A stretch of 64,000 nucleotides of DNA from an uncultured Lachnospiraceae bacterium (GCA_910588655.1 CAJUPJ010000004.1:62001-126000), one strand, 5' to 3'; shown: positions 26,219-37,900, counted from the first letter of the stretch. Notes: generated from the sequence alone by a model not told the origin. Numbers and translations: made by a program.

Positions 26219-27473
26219 TTATTTAATGACAATCCAGCTTCCATCACGCTTTGAACCAATTCTTTCTATAACTTTCTTCTTCTGTAAAGAGATAAATGCC
26301 CGTTCTATGGTTCTTTTTGTCACTCCTATTTCTGCCGCCAGTTCGTCAGAGGTATATTTCGGATTTTTTACCAACAGAGAAACCACCTTCTTTTCAGTTT
26401 TATTCAAACCGACATTCAAACCGACATTTTCATTTTTCAACTTATACAAAACTTCTTCATCAAATGGAATTGTACAACGGATATAGTTATCTTCTATTTC
26501 AAAAACTTCTTCTCCATACTTTTTAACAATAGTTGGTATTCCATGTCCTGTGTGTTCAGTTAATCCCATGCTAAGAAAAATCCGCATAAATGTTTTATTT
26601 CTTGGTTTACTAATTCCTTCAAAGAATTGTTTTTTTGTCATACCGCTTGGCAAACCTCCATGAGATAAAATTTCCAAACGGTTGTCAAACATCGAAATCT
26701 GTGGTTCAGTAATAAGTATCTTTTCTTGGTCTGGTTGTTGTATCAGAAATACAGATATTTTCTGATTGAAGTCTATTTTTAATTTTATCATAAGAAGTGA
26801 TAATACATCCATATCCATAATCACTTTGTTCAGAAATCGCCGATTTATCTTTTCCCCTAAATTTTACAAATATTAAGGGGATATTATTTCTATCCGAAAG
26901 TAATTCAGCTAAAAGATTGTAATCACCATTCTGGTTTTTTAAATTTAAGTTTGTTTCAAAAGTTTTATCATCTAAGTGATAATCTTTTTCAATGTAATAA
27001 ATTTTCAATTCTTTAAATGTTAAATCCATCTGGTCTGCCCTCTTTTTTAACATATATTCAGAATCAATGAATTTACTTTCATATCGCATCTGGATTTGTT
27101 CTGGCGTCATTTCCCGGCAAGTTGTTCCAACTCTGACTGTACAACCAACAGATGAAAAACCATATTTTTTCTGACAATAAATATGCTTGTTCCCTCTTGG
27201 TACATTAACAATAATCAATGTTTTTCCATCTTCAAACCGGATTTCTGAACTCACTTCATCTTGTGGATTTGGTTCAATTTGTATAGTTATAATATCAGAC
27301 ATTTTCCTAAATGTTTCATCAATTTTATCAACGCCAGCAATAGTTCCATCATCTTTAACACCAATAACAATCATACCACCAGAAGTATTCAAGAATGAAA
27401 CAATTTCTTTACATATTGCATCAGTATATTTTTCTTTCAGCTCCAACGTTTCAGATTCGACATACTTTTGCAT
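26219..27473 (-). pseudogene. Decayed AlbA_2 (schlafen-like) ATP-binding regulator
   Basis: From ATG 27473 the frame reads a normal AlbA_2 domain (ESETLELKEKYTDAICKEIVSFLNTSGG; IVIGVKDDGTIAGV) and the following region up to RPRKDTYY, then stops at 26706. Homologous C-terminal sequence (TEPQISMFDNRLEILSHGGLPSG, HTGHGIPTIVKKYG, and a C-terminal winged helix ELAAEIGVTKRTIERAF) resumes at once in another frame to 26219. The conserved stretch that normally joins these parts (about 20-25 residues with the NAVVHNDW-type motif) is missing, so an internal deletion removed it and broke the frame. The gene is probably nonfunctional; the C-terminal part has no plausible start of its own. Confidence 0.75.
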
Positions 27474-27521
27474 TTCATATCACCTCAATTACACAATTCC
27501 ATTAAAACAACATTTTTCTCT

Positions 27522-28028
27522 TTAACTGCCAGTAACCATTTCCATTTCAATACATTCCCAGTCCCCGACAGGCATTCTGTATATCTCAGTTTTACCAACA
27601 GGCTTAAAGCCAACAGCTTCATAACAATATCTTGCACTATCATTACCAGCAAATACACCTAATGTAATTTTAGAAGCATGTAAAATATTTTTTGCATAAC
27701 CTGTTGCAAGCTGTAACATTTTTTTGCCATTTCCAAGTCCCCTTAAAGCAGGGTCAATTATAACAAACCCAAAACGTACAATGTTGTCGTCTTCATCATA
27801 TGGGTATCTTATACACATATGCCCAGCAAGATTACCATTATCATCAAATGCACTAAGCGGAATAAATCTGTTATTGTTAACCATAGTTGCATAATTCTCA
27901 TTTAAATCATTATCTGAAAGAGGAAACTTGCCTATCCTGTCAGCAGACCACTGGTATAAACTCTTTTCATCTTTAATCCAGCTACATATAATGGCTGAAT
28001 GTTCTTTTTGGTATTTTTCTAATTTCAT
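27522..28028 (-). CDS. GNAT family N-acetyltransferase
   Basis: 168 residues with the acetyl-CoA binding motif RGLGNGKKML (about 96-105) and motif B NDSARYCYEAVGFKPVG (about 129-145), as in GCN5-related acetyltransferases of the RimJ/RimL-like small-molecule or protein type. Substrate unknown. Single gene, divergent from the aminotransferase at 28203. Confidence 0.88.
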   Translation of the reverse strand: MKLEKYQKEHSAIICSWIKDEKSLYQWSADRIGKFPLSDNDLNENYATMVNNNRFIPLSAFDDNGNLAGHMCIRYPYDEDDNIVRFGFVIIDPALRGLGNGKKMLQLATGYAKNILHASKITLGVFAGNDSARYCYEAVGFKPVGKTEIYRMPVGDWECIEMEMVTGS

Positions 28029-28142
28029 ATGCCTTCTATCCCTTATTCTATATACTATTTTAATTATATATCTGCCTTATGTATCTTGCAATATACAATT
28101 TATATTTATATAAAAAATTTATCCAGATTTTACAATTTTTTC

Positions 28143-28170
28143 TTGATATCATCACAAAGAGTGCTATACT
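28143..28170 (+). promoter_or_regulatory. Candidate promoter for the aminotransferase gene
   Basis: TTGATA (28143-28148) and TATACT (28165-28170), 16-bp spacer, 33 bp ahead of the start at 28203; GGAAGGAG at 28186-28193 is the ribosome binding site. Confidence 0.5.
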
Positions 28171-28202
28171 TAGAGCAAAACTATTGGAAGGAGTTACTTT
28201 AA

Positions 28203-29393
28203 ATGATAGCACAAAAAATGGTTAAATATGTAGAAGGAAGCTCTGTTACACGTGCAATGTTTGAAGAAGGCAAAAAACTTGCTGCAAAGTACGGGGCTTT
28301 AAATGTATATGATTTCAGCCTTGGAAACCCAAGCACACCACCTCCTGCAAGTGTAAAGCAGGCAATGTCAGATATAATTAATGAAGTTAATCCTGGCAGG
28401 CTGCATGGTTATATGAATAATTCAGGACATGAAGATGTGCGCGAAGCAATTGCACAGTCACTAAATAAAAAGTATGGCACTTCTTTTTCACATAAAAATA
28501 TAATTATGACTGTTGGTGCAGCAGGCGGGCTTAATGTAATTCTTAAATCCATTACAGACCCTGGCGATGAAATAATTGCATTTGCGCCATATTTTGGTGA
28601 ATATAACAATTATGTTGCTAATTTTGATGGCAATATGGTTGTAGTACCGCCTTCTATACCTTCATTCCAGCCAGATATAAATGCTTTTGAAGCCAGAATA
28701 ACCAAAAATACAAAAGCTGTTATTATTAACACACCTAACAACCCTACAGGTGTAGTTTATTCTGCAGAAACTATAAAGCAGATTGCACAGGTGCTCTGTA
28801 ATAAACAGGAAGAATATGGCACACAGATTTACCTGGTATCAGATGAACCATACCGCGAACTTGTATATGATGGAACAGAAGTACCTTATATTACTAAATA
28901 TTATAAAAATACTATTGTATGCTATTCTTACAGCAAATCCCTGTCACTTCCAGGTGAACGCATAGGATATCTTGTTATTCCAGATGAAGCAGATGATTCT
29001 GGCAACCTGCTCTGTGCCGCCAATGTAGCAAACCGTATTTTAGGTTTTGTTAATGCACCATCAATAATGCAGCTTACCGTAGTAAGATGCCTGGATGATA
29101 CTACTGATATTACAGTTTATGATACAAACAGGCTGCTTCTGTATAACAAACTCACATCTATTGGATTTGAATGTATTAAGCCTGAAGGTGCTTTTTATTT
29201 ATGGGTAAAGACACCTTGCACTGATGACATAGAATTTGCCAATAAAGCTAAAGAATTTAATCTCCTGCTTGTCCCTGGAAGCTCATTTATGTGCAGGGGG
29301 TATGTACGCATTGCCTATTGTGTAGATACAGATATGGTTAAACGTTCATTTACAGCATTTGAACAACTTGCTGCATCTTACAACTTAAAATAA
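28203..29393 (+). CDS. Class I/II pyridoxal-phosphate aminotransferase (AspC/AatB-like)
   Basis: 396 residues. PLP lysine Lys245 in SYSKSLSLPGERIGY; NNPTGVVY (about 179-186) and SDEPYREL (about 213-220) are the usual cofactor contacts; Arg near the C-terminus in YVRIAYC binds the substrate carboxylate. Related clostridial enzymes transfer amino groups between aspartate or other amino acids and 2-oxoglutarate. It precedes a HisC-like enzyme by about 100 bp; each has its own ribosome binding site. Confidence 0.9.
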   Translation: MIAQKMVKYVEGSSVTRAMFEEGKKLAAKYGALNVYDFSLGNPSTPPPASVKQAMSDIINEVNPGRLHGYMNNSGHEDVREAIAQSLNKKYGTSFSHKNIIMTVGAAGGLNVILKSITDPGDEIIAFAPYFGEYNNYVANFDGNMVVVPPSIPSFQPDINAFEARITKNTKAVIINTPNNPTGVVYSAETIKQIAQVLCNKQEEYGTQIYLVSDEPYRELVYDGTEVPYITKYYKNTIVCYSYSKSLSLPGERIGYLVIPDEADDSGNLLCAANVANRILGFVNAPSIMQLTVVRCLDDTTDITVYDTNRLLLYNKLTSIGFECIKPEGAFYLWVKTPCTDDIEFANKAKEFNLLLVPGSSFMCRGYVRIAYCVDTDMVKRSFTAFEQLAASYNLK

Positions 29394-29509
29394 GCAGGCA
29401 GCATTTAAAACTATAACAGAAATAAATAATTAAATATCCATATAATTAATTATGCCTGTGCGCTGTCTGGCATAAAACCACTATAAACAGCGCAGAAATG
29501 AGGATTAAA

Positions 29510-30571
29510 ATGAAAAGCTGGAAAAATAATTTACGGACTATAGAACCATATGTGCCAGGTGAACAGCCAGACATTCCTGGCATGGTCAAACTAAATACCA
29601 ATGAAAACCCTTATCCGCCTTCACCAAAGGTAATAAAGGCAATAAAGGAATTCTATGCAGATACATTAAGGCTATATCCTGACCCTTCGTCCACAGTCCT
29701 TGCAGACGCTATTGCAGAAACTTATAATGTAAAAAGAAACCAGGTATTTACAGGTGTTGGCTCAGATGATGTCCTTGCAATAGCTTTTATGACATTTTTT
29801 AACAGCAAAAAACCTGTATTATTTCCAGATATAACATATTCATTCTATAATGTATGGGCAGAGCTTTTTGGCATACCATATATAAGACCAGCACTGGACA
29901 GCAGTTTCCAGATAAAGGCAGAGGATTATTACCAGGAAAACGGTGGTGTTGTAATAGCTAACCCAAATGCACCTACAGGAGTATGCCAGAGCATAGATTT
30001 TTTAAGGGACATAATAGAGCATAACCAGGATGTTGTGGTAATAATAGATGAGGCATATATAGATTTTTCTGGAAAATCTGCCCTGCCACTGGCAAAAGAA
30101 TATGATAATGTGCTTATAGTCCAGACATGTTCCAAATCAAGGTCACTTGCTGGCATGCGTATCGGTTATGCACTGGGAAACAGTGAACTTATAAAAGCTA
30201 TGGATGATGTAAGGTTTTCATTTAACAGTTATCCAATGACAAGGCTTTCTGTTGCAGCAGGTGCGGCAGCAATGCGCGATACCGCATACTTTGAAGAAAC
30301 AACAAGGAAAATAACAGAAACAAGGGAATGGACTAAAAATGAATTAAAAAGGCTTGGTTTTCAATTTCAAAATTCAGAAACAAACTTTATTTTTGCAACA
30401 CACCAGACAGTGAGGGCGGAAATGATATTTAATAAATTAAGGGAAAAACATATATTTGTAAGGCATTTTAATGTACCAAGGATAGACAATTACCTAAGGA
30501 TTTCCATAGGAACACAAGAAGAAATGAAATATTTTATAACTGAATTAGAAAAAATAATAGTAACTGTTTGA
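29510..30571 (+). CDS. hisC: Histidinol-phosphate aminotransferase
   Basis: 353 residues from the ATG at 29510, which has GAGG six bases upstream; an earlier in-frame ATG at 29498 lacks one. N-terminus LRTIEPYVPGEQP, NTNENPYPPSP, NPNAPTG, VIIDEAYIDF and PLP Lys209 in CSKSRSLAGMRIGYALG are HisC hallmarks. Converts imidazole-acetol phosphate and glutamate to histidinol phosphate. No other histidine genes are nearby, so a related transamination for a surface polymer or amino acid is possible. A palindromic repeat starts within six bases of the stop codon. Confidence 0.87.
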   Translation: MKSWKNNLRTIEPYVPGEQPDIPGMVKLNTNENPYPPSPKVIKAIKEFYADTLRLYPDPSSTVLADAIAETYNVKRNQVFTGVGSDDVLAIAFMTFFNSKKPVLFPDITYSFYNVWAELFGIPYIRPALDSSFQIKAEDYYQENGGVVIANPNAPTGVCQSIDFLRDIIEHNQDVVVIIDEAYIDFSGKSALPLAKEYDNVLIVQTCSKSRSLAGMRIGYALGNSELIKAMDDVRFSFNSYPMTRLSVAAGAAAMRDTAYFEETTRKITETREWTKNELKRLGFQFQNSETNFIFATHQTVRAEMIFNKLREKHIFVRHFNVPRIDNYLRISIGTQEEMKYFITELEKIIVTV

Positions 30572-30576
30572 TATTT

Positions 30577-30656
30577 ACGGACGGTTTCGCGTGCCAGATG
30601 CCAGAAACCGTCCGTCTGTCAATCCACACACCAGCACAAAATAACTAGAAATTTAT
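30577..30656. repeat. Short copy of the palindromic repeat family (copy 4)
   Basis: ACGGACGGTTTC (30577-30588) pairs exactly with GAAACCGTCCGT (30604-30615) around GCGTGCCAGATGCCA. The right side continues with CAATCCACACACCAGCACAAAATAACTAG, the typical right end (one base off CTGG). The left terminal sequence is missing; the hisC stop lies there instead. It could also act as terminator for hisC. Confidence 0.7.
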
Positions 30657-30825
30657 AAACCAAACGTTTTTTTGTATTTTTGACAGGTGACAGAAACAAA
30701 AAAAAGTGTTATTATATATTCTATGTGTCTAAGCCTGTAATGTGGAATTTACTTCCAAATGCCTGTACCAGACAACATTTAACAATAATTACAAGATAAA
30801 ATGATTATCAGGGATGGAGATTTAT

Positions 30826-31224
30826 ATGAAAAAAGTAATTACTTACGGAACTTTTGATTTGCTGCATGTTGGCCATATCAATTTATTAAGGCGTGCCAGG
30901 GAATTAGGCGATTACCTGGTGGTTGCAATTTCTACAGATGAATTTAACGCTATAAAGAATAAAAAAGCTTATTATTCTTTTGAGGACAGGAAACAAATCC
31001 TTGAAGCTGTTAAATATGTAGATAAGGTAATTCCCGAAAATACATGGGAGCAGAAAATAAAAGATGTGACGGAAAATAATATAGATATATTTGTAATGGG
31101 ACATGACTGGGAGGGAAAATTTGATTTCCTGAAAGATTACTGCGAAGTTATATACCTTCCAAGGACAGAAGGCATATCTACAACAAAGATTAAAAGTGAT
31201 TTAGGGCTTAAACAGCCAGACTAA
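30826..31224 (+). CDS. tagD: Glycerol-3-phosphate cytidylyltransferase
   Basis: 132 residues, the standard length. Makes CDP-glycerol from CTP and glycerol-3-phosphate. Nucleotidyltransferase motif HVGH at residues 14-17 within GTFDLLHVGHINLL and the C-terminal RTEGISTT (113-120). Start at 30826 is preferred over an in-frame ATG four codons upstream because GGGATGGAG precedes it at good spacing. It supplies CDP-glycerol to the transferase encoded next. Confidence 0.94.
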   Translation: MKKVITYGTFDLLHVGHINLLRRARELGDYLVVAISTDEFNAIKNKKAYYSFEDRKQILEAVKYVDKVIPENTWEQKIKDVTENNIDIFVMGHDWEGKFDFLKDYCEVIYLPRTEGISTTKIKSDLGLKQPD

Positions 31225-31285
31225 AAGATGCCAGCCACATTCTGGCATAATGTTATGGAATATAATTCCGGAAAGGGATTTCAAG

Positions 31286-34200
31286 ATGTTTATTAGTAAA
31301 ATCAAAAACAAGGCAGTGAGCGGGGCACATGTCTTAGCCAATAATTTAAGAAGAATAATAGGAAGAGCTCCTAAAATGAAATTTTTCTATGGAAGTTATT
31401 ACAAACATTGTGATGTTATAGAAAACCGCATACTGTTTGAATCTTTTCATGGTACTACAATATCGGACTCTCCTTTTTATATATTAAAAGAACTGCTTTC
31501 ACGTCCTGACGCTGCTAATTATGAAATATATTACAGCAGCAATACTGACGATTACGAAACACACAAAAAGTTTATTGAAGCTAATAATATTCCAGTCCAG
31601 CTTGTGTGTATTTCATCATACAAGTACCTTAAAGTACTTGCAACAGCTAAATATCTTATTAATAACAGTTCTTTTCCTGTATATTTTATAAAAAAAGATG
31701 AACAGGTATATTTGCAGACCTGGCATGGCACTCCCCTTAAAACCTTGGGCAAGCAGATGCGCAAGGGCATAGAGTCCATGTATAATGTACAGCACAATTT
31801 TTTACAGGCAACATACCTTATGCATCCTAATGAATTTACAAAGAATGCAATAATGGGGGATTATAACCTTAACGCCCTGTATACAGGCAAGGTGGCTTTA
31901 AGCGGTTATCCAAGGAACAGCATTTTTATGGACAAGGAAAAAGCGGCAGATGTGCGTAAAAGGCTTGGGCTTGAGGATAAAACTGTATATGCATATATGC
32001 CTACATGGCGTGGTACAAGCAACCACTCTGTAAAATATGCTTCATACAGCAAGGAAATATCAGCTATGATGAAATACCTTGATGACAGGATGAAAGACAG
32101 CCAGGTTTTATATGTTAATTTCCACCCTATCCTGAAAAATGCTATACAGCTTGGTGAATACAAACATATTAAAAGCTTTCCTGCTGATGTAGATAAATAC
32201 GAATTCTTAAACTGCACTGATGCGTTAATAACTGATTATTCCAGTGTATTTTTTGATTATTCTGTAACAAGGAAACCTATTATACTGTATATGTATGATT
32301 ATGAACAGTATATGCAGGACCGCGGCATGTACCTTGATATAACAGAACTGCCTTTTACAAAGCTTTATAATATAGAAGAGCTGTCAGAATGGCTTGTTAC
32401 AGAGAAAATCCTTGGCGAAAGCTATGATGACGGAAGCTATTGTGAGAAGTTTATTAAATATGACTCACTTGATTCCCCTGCCAAAATGCTTGACCTTGTA
32501 CTCTATGGCAAAGAGGATGGCATGGTTATTGAAGATTACTCAGAAAATATCCAGATACCAAGGCGCGTTATACATCCATCAAAAGTCCTTGGCAAAAGCG
32601 ACCTTGAAACAATTAAAAACTTTGCCCAGAAAAATGATATTGTACAGTTTGAAAAAAAATGGTTTAAGAAAGGTTTAAGTGCTGCATTATATGATGATTA
32701 TAATGACTGTTTTGACTACGTGGTAATTACTAATACAACCCCCAGGACTTATGTAGAAGAGGTCTTATGTAAGTTTAAGGTTAAGTCTGTAACAGACAGG
32801 CTTAAAGAACGTGAACTTAAAAGAACATTTCCAAGGCTTAAAGTACAACCTGTCTATATAAGGCAGTTCCATGCAGCAGAAGAAGGATGCAGCATTAATA
32901 ATGCAGACAGGCATCCTGTACAGTCAGTCCTTAAAAGTGAAAACAATAAAATTTATATTGATACAGGATTTAAAAATACAGAACTTATACCTGTAAGGTT
33001 TTTGCTGATTAATAATAATAATGTAATAGTATGCGTAAGGGAAACAACCAAAGAAGAACGCACCACAAAAACCATAACAGAAGATTTTATGGAATGGAAA
33101 GAAAAGCTGCTGCCTTCTGGAAGATACCTGCTTGCAGCAGAAGTTACAGACAAGTCCCTTTCAACAAGGTTTATAGCATATTTTAATAACCAGGAGCTCG
33201 CAAAACTTGCTGACTCTTCCTATGAAAAGTTTGACAAGCCCGAAGGATATCTTACCCCATGTATAGTTACAGAGGTTGGAAACCCTGAATTTAAAACTGG
33301 CAAAAAATATGAACCTGGCGAAGTTGCAATAGTCCCTTATGCAAGGATGGGCAGCCGCAACTATGGTATAATGCTGTGTACACCTGACAAGATTGTTAAT
33401 GAATATACACAGGCACAAATCAGAAAAATCAAGTCCAGGCGCTCTGTTTCTACGGTTTACCTTATGATGAAGAAGCAGGACGGGCTTGTAATTAAAGATG
33501 TCGTACTGCGTTACAGAAGTGCTGTAAGTTATGATATTCCAGTAAAATATACAATAGATGAAAATGGCAAATACTATTTTATAACAGCAACTATTGACTT
33601 TGATACTCTTCCATTGCGTGAACTTTACTGGGACTTCAGGATACTTGTTGAAAAATATGGTTATGAAAACGAGGTAAAAGCCAAATTTTGCGGCAATTAC
33701 TGGAAATACAACTTTTACCTTACTAACCGGCAGTATTCTGCTGGTGAGGGCCATATGACATTTCCTTACTATACTAAAGGCGGCTTCCTTGCATACCTTT
33801 ACCGCCCCGATTCACCATATGATGTATATTCCACAAAGATTAAGGAAATGGCTGCAAGCATTGTTTATATACTTTCAAAGCCTCTGTTTAAACGCAGGAA
33901 GGTATGGCTTGTATATGAGAAATTCTGTTCTATGGCACAGGATAACGGATACTATTTCTTTAAATATTGTATGGAAAATCTCTCAGAAGAAGAAAAAAAG
34001 GATATTTATTATGTAATTGATAAAAAAGCATCCGATTATGACAAGATTAAGACATATGATGCCCATATAATACAGTTTATGAGCTTTAAGCATATTTTAT
34101 ATGTCCTGGGTTCAGTTTTATATATTGCATCTGATTCAAGGACACACCTCTATGCGTGGAGATGTAAAACAAGCCTTATACGTTCTAAAATTGATAAAAG

Positions 34201-34990
34201 GCCTATTTTCTTCCTACAGCATGGTGTTACAGCGTTAAAACAGGTTGCCCCGCTGTTTGGCAAGCATGGCAGCAGCCCTATGACATATTTTGCCACAACA
34301 TCGCAGTTTGAACAGGAAATAGTTGTCAACTACCTTGGCTATGGACGCAGCAAAGCCCCAATTACCGGGTTTACACGCTGGGATGTGCTTGAAGACACTT
34401 CAACAGATGATGACAGGATTATACTTACAATGCCAACATGGCGCTCATGGCTTGAGGAAGTAAGTGATGAAGAATTCCTTGCAAGCGGTTATTACAAGAA
34501 TTATTCAAGCCTTTTGCAGAGTGAACGCCTTTCTGCGCTGCTTGAAAATAGCAATACAAGGATGATATTCTATATACATCCAAAGTTTGCAGGATATTTA
34601 AAGAACTTTAAGAAAACCACCAGCAATATAACACTTGTCCCTTTTGGGGAAGAACCGCTTAATGAAATTATGAAGAAATGCCATATGTTAATTACGGATT
34701 ATTCAAGTGTATGCTGGGATGTATACTATCTGAAAAAACCTGTAATCTTCTATCAGTTTGATTATGAACAGTACAATACTGCACATGGAAGCTATATTGA
34801 TATGGAAACAGAGCTTTTTGGCAGACGGGCTGTAACAGGTGACGGGCTTTTAGAAGAATTAGAGGAATGTATTAATTCTGGTTTCCAGTTAAACCAGAAA
34901 GAGGAAGAAGAACATCATCACTATTTTGAATATATTGATGATAAAAACAGTGAACGTACTTATATTTACCTTAAGGAAAAAGGATATTAG
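31286..34990 (+). CDS. Two-domain CDP-glycerol glycerophosphotransferase (TagB/TagF-like)
   Basis: 1234 residues carrying two complete Glyphos_transf domains, about twice the size of TagB. First domain: LQTWHGTPLKTLGK near 143 and ITDYSSVFFDYSVTRKP near 315; second: FFLQHGVTALKQV near 976 and LITDYSSVCWDVYYLKKP near 1136; each is followed by a DYEQY motif. A middle region (about 430-850) has beta-rich sequence of unknown role. Probably primes and/or polymerises glycerol phosphate on a lipid-linked acceptor at the cytoplasmic face. Start 31286 has GGAAAGGG upstream; the earlier in-frame ATG does not. It follows tagD by 61 bp and runs into the 5'-nucleotidase gene with a four-base gap. Confidence 0.9.
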   Translation: MFISKIKNKAVSGAHVLANNLRRIIGRAPKMKFFYGSYYKHCDVIENRILFESFHGTTISDSPFYILKELLSRPDAANYEIYYSSNTDDYETHKKFIEANNIPVQLVCISSYKYLKVLATAKYLINNSSFPVYFIKKDEQVYLQTWHGTPLKTLGKQMRKGIESMYNVQHNFLQATYLMHPNEFTKNAIMGDYNLNALYTGKVALSGYPRNSIFMDKEKAADVRKRLGLEDKTVYAYMPTWRGTSNHSVKYASYSKEISAMMKYLDDRMKDSQVLYVNFHPILKNAIQLGEYKHIKSFPADVDKYEFLNCTDALITDYSSVFFDYSVTRKPIILYMYDYEQYMQDRGMYLDITELPFTKLYNIEELSEWLVTEKILGESYDDGSYCEKFIKYDSLDSPAKMLDLVLYGKEDGMVIEDYSENIQIPRRVIHPSKVLGKSDLETIKNFAQKNDIVQFEKKWFKKGLSAALYDDYNDCFDYVVITNTTPRTYVEEVLCKFKVKSVTDRLKERELKRTFPRLKVQPVYIRQFHAAEEGCSINNADRHPVQSVLKSENNKIYIDTGFKNTELIPVRFLLINNNNVIVCVRETTKEERTTKTITEDFMEWKEKLLPSGRYLLAAEVTDKSLSTRFIAYFNNQELAKLADSSYEKFDKPEGYLTPCIVTEVGNPEFKTGKKYEPGEVAIVPYARMGSRNYGIMLCTPDKIVNEYTQAQIRKIKSRRSVSTVYLMMKKQDGLVIKDVVLRYRSAVSYDIPVKYTIDENGKYYFITATIDFDTLPLRELYWDFRILVEKYGYENEVKAKFCGNYWKYNFYLTNRQYSAGEGHMTFPYYTKGGFLAYLYRPDSPYDVYSTKIKEMAASIVYILSKPLFKRRKVWLVYEKFCSMAQDNGYYFFKYCMENLSEEEKKDIYYVIDKKASDYDKIKTYDAHIIQFMSFKHILYVLGSVLYIASDSRTHLYAWRCKTSLIRSKIDKRPIFFLQHGVTALKQVAPLFGKHGSSPMTYFATTSQFEQEIVVNYLGYGRSKAPITGFTRWDVLEDTSTDDDRIILTMPTWRSWLEEVSDEEFLASGYYKNYSSLLQSERLSALLENSNTRMIFYIHPKFAGYLKNFKKTTSNITLVPFGEEPLNEIMKKCHMLITDYSSVCWDVYYLKKPVIFYQFDYEQYNTAHGSYIDMETELFGRRAVTGDGLLEELEECINSGFQLNQKEEEEHHHYFEYIDDKNSERTYIYLKEKGY

Positions 34991-34994
34991 GACT

Positions 34995-37900
34995 ATGTGG
35001 AAGAAACGTATATGTATTTTATTAACTGTTATAATGGTAATAACAGGAATATTCCCTGCAGGATTTAATAATTCCATTATAAAAGTTTCTGCAGAGGAAG
35101 CGCAAAACGCAGATGCTGTTCCAGACAGTGAAAATACAGAACAGCCAGTTTCAGGCCCTGCCCTGTCAGGAGCAGCATCAGAAGGAAATCTAAGGCTTAT
35201 TTTTACAACAGATATTCATGGCCAGGTGGTGAATTATGACTACCAGACCGGCAAAACATTAAACAGGGGTTTAAATAAAGTTTATTCATTAATACAGGCA
35301 GCAAGAAATGAGGCAGGCAGCAGCAATTATTTTACATTTGACCTTGGCGACAGTGTAATGGATTTTAATTCTGATTATATATACAGCCAGGATACTGAAT
35401 CACTCCAGCCTGTATATAATGCCATGACAATGATAAATTATGACGCTATAACACTTGGCAACCATGATTTTGACTTTGGGTATGACTATATTGTAAGCCA
35501 GCTTGAAATGTCAGGGCTTATGGAAAAATGTGTGCTTTCTAATGTATATTCAAGCATTAATGGTGAAAATATCTTTGGCTCTGGCAATAAAATAATTGAA
35601 AAACAGATAAAGTCAGATGCAGGTACTGATTTAACTGTTAAAGTCGGGATAATTGGTGAAACTACTCCAGGACTGTCTACAAGGACAGAAGGCTATAAAA
35701 ACAAGCTTGTAGCAGAAGATATCCTTGAAAATGCACAAAAACAGGCAGATTTGCTTAAGGAGCAGGGGGCAGATATTATTGTTGTACTGGCACACTCTGG
35801 ATTTGGTACAGAAACCCCTTCTGTGAAATCTTCAGATACTGCTTATGCCCTTACCAAGCTTAACAATATAGATGTTGTGCTTGCAGGCCATGACCATATT
35901 GACTTTCCTGTAAAGAATAAAGATGATTTACACTATACACTGCCAGGAATAGATAAAGAAACAGGGCTTGTAAACGGCAAACGCCTTGTAATGGTTAAAG
36001 ACAGCTGCCGTGGAATTGGTGTTATTGACTTAAACCTTAAAGCTGATGAGAACAATAAAGTATATATAGAGGACTCTTCTTATGAGATAAGAAAAGTCAC
36101 AGAGGAAACAGAAGCAAACCAGGATATTGCAAACACAATGTCTGTATGGGATGCCAAGCTTAGGGAATACTGCCAGAAAGAAGTCGGGACAATCGCAGAA
36201 GGTGAAAGATGGGACAATTATAATTCACTTTTTGGCAGTAATGAAATTATACAAGCTGTACATAATGCACAAATAGGGTATGCATCAAACTATATTACAA
36301 ATAATGCGCCAGAATACAAAGGTTATCCTATAGTGTCAATCGCAAGATATACAAAATATGGTTCTGACAGCGGGGCAGATTATGCAGACCTCTCAGGAAC
36401 TATTGTAGAGGGTAATGCAGACTCATTTGCCAATTACCACAGATATGTATATATCTATAAGATTACTGGCAAACAGCTTAAAGAATGGATGGAATGGGGC
36501 GCATCCATTTACCAGACAACAGATACCTCAGCAGATGAAAACTGGAATAACATACTTTTATCTGACTTTGTAAAAAAAGAACATGGCAATTCATTAGTGC
36601 AGGAAAGCTATCTTTCAGAATGGAACAGGTTCTTCCAGTTTGAAGGCATAGAGTATAAAATAGACCCTTCTGCACCGCCAAGATATGACTATGACGGCAA
36701 CTTAATTAATGATACATACCGTATAATGGATGTAACAAGAAATGGCTATCTTGTAGGGGATGATGATACTTTTGTACTTGTTACTGATAAAATCACCCCT
36801 GGAATACAATCCGAAGCCAATAAGGGTGTAGAAAAACAGGTAATCTCCAAATCACATGTTATTTTACAGGATATTGTACAGCAGTACCTTGCAGATAAAG
36901 CGCTGCTTGGAAACCTGCAAATCCCTGTAAGCCACACATGGAAGCTTGTACTGCCAGATAATTATAAATATATTATTGCCAGCGGGATTAATTCAGAACA
37001 GGAATTTCTTGCACAAGAATGGTGTGAGAAACTTTATGGCAATCTTGCCTATACTAACTATTACAGCTGTAGAAATATTAACCATAATGATGCACCAGAC
37101 ACAGATGCACCTGGTGTTGTACTTTCAAGCAACAATACAGCAGAAACCAACACTTCTGTAGATATTTCAGTTATAGCTAATGACCCGTCTGGAATTAAAG
37201 AAGTAAAGTATGTATATGGTGTATATGACAATGTTGCAGATGAAATATGGACATCTGCAAGCGGAGGTGCTGTAAACGCAACAGGAAGTGCCTTTACAGC
37301 CGATAAAAGCGGTGTTTACTCTGTATATGTAGAAGATGGCGCTGGTAATGTTACTATAGAAAAAATTGCTGTAACAAATATTTATCCTGAGATATTATTA
37401 AAACCAGAAGTTAATAAAGTTGATAATAAAGATACTAAGATTACAGGCAAAGCTGAGCCTAACCTTACATTATGCGTTTCAGCAGGCAATAACCTGTATA
37501 CAGAAAAAGTTAAGGTTGACGGTTCATTTTCCATTAAAATACCAGCACAAAAAGCCAAAAAGAAGCTTTATGTCTATGTAGAGGATAATGAAGGCAGACA
37601 GAGCAGTAAAACTACTGTCGTTGTAAAACGTGTAGGCCCTAACTGCCCTACAGTGACAAGTGCTAAAAACAATGATGTAAAAATTGCTGGCAACACTAAC
37701 GATACAAATGTAAAATTATTTGCAGTAATGGGAAGCAATGTTTATGTATCAAAAACACTAGGCACATCATATTACACAAAATGTAAAAAATACGATAAAG
37801 ACCTTGTTATTAAAAAGGTTAATATAACCATTAAAGAAAATGGCGCTTATACAATTGCAATACCAAACCAGTATTCAGGAACAGAGTTTAAAGTATTTTC

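Noticed and set aside
29510..30571. Histidine biosynthesis operon
   Set aside because: Only a hisC-like gene is present; none of hisG, D, B, H, A, F or I is in the window.
31250..31285. Earlier in-frame start (MLWNIIPERDFK) for the glycerophosphotransferase
   Set aside because: No ribosome binding site before it, whereas GGAAAGGG precedes the ATG at 31286.
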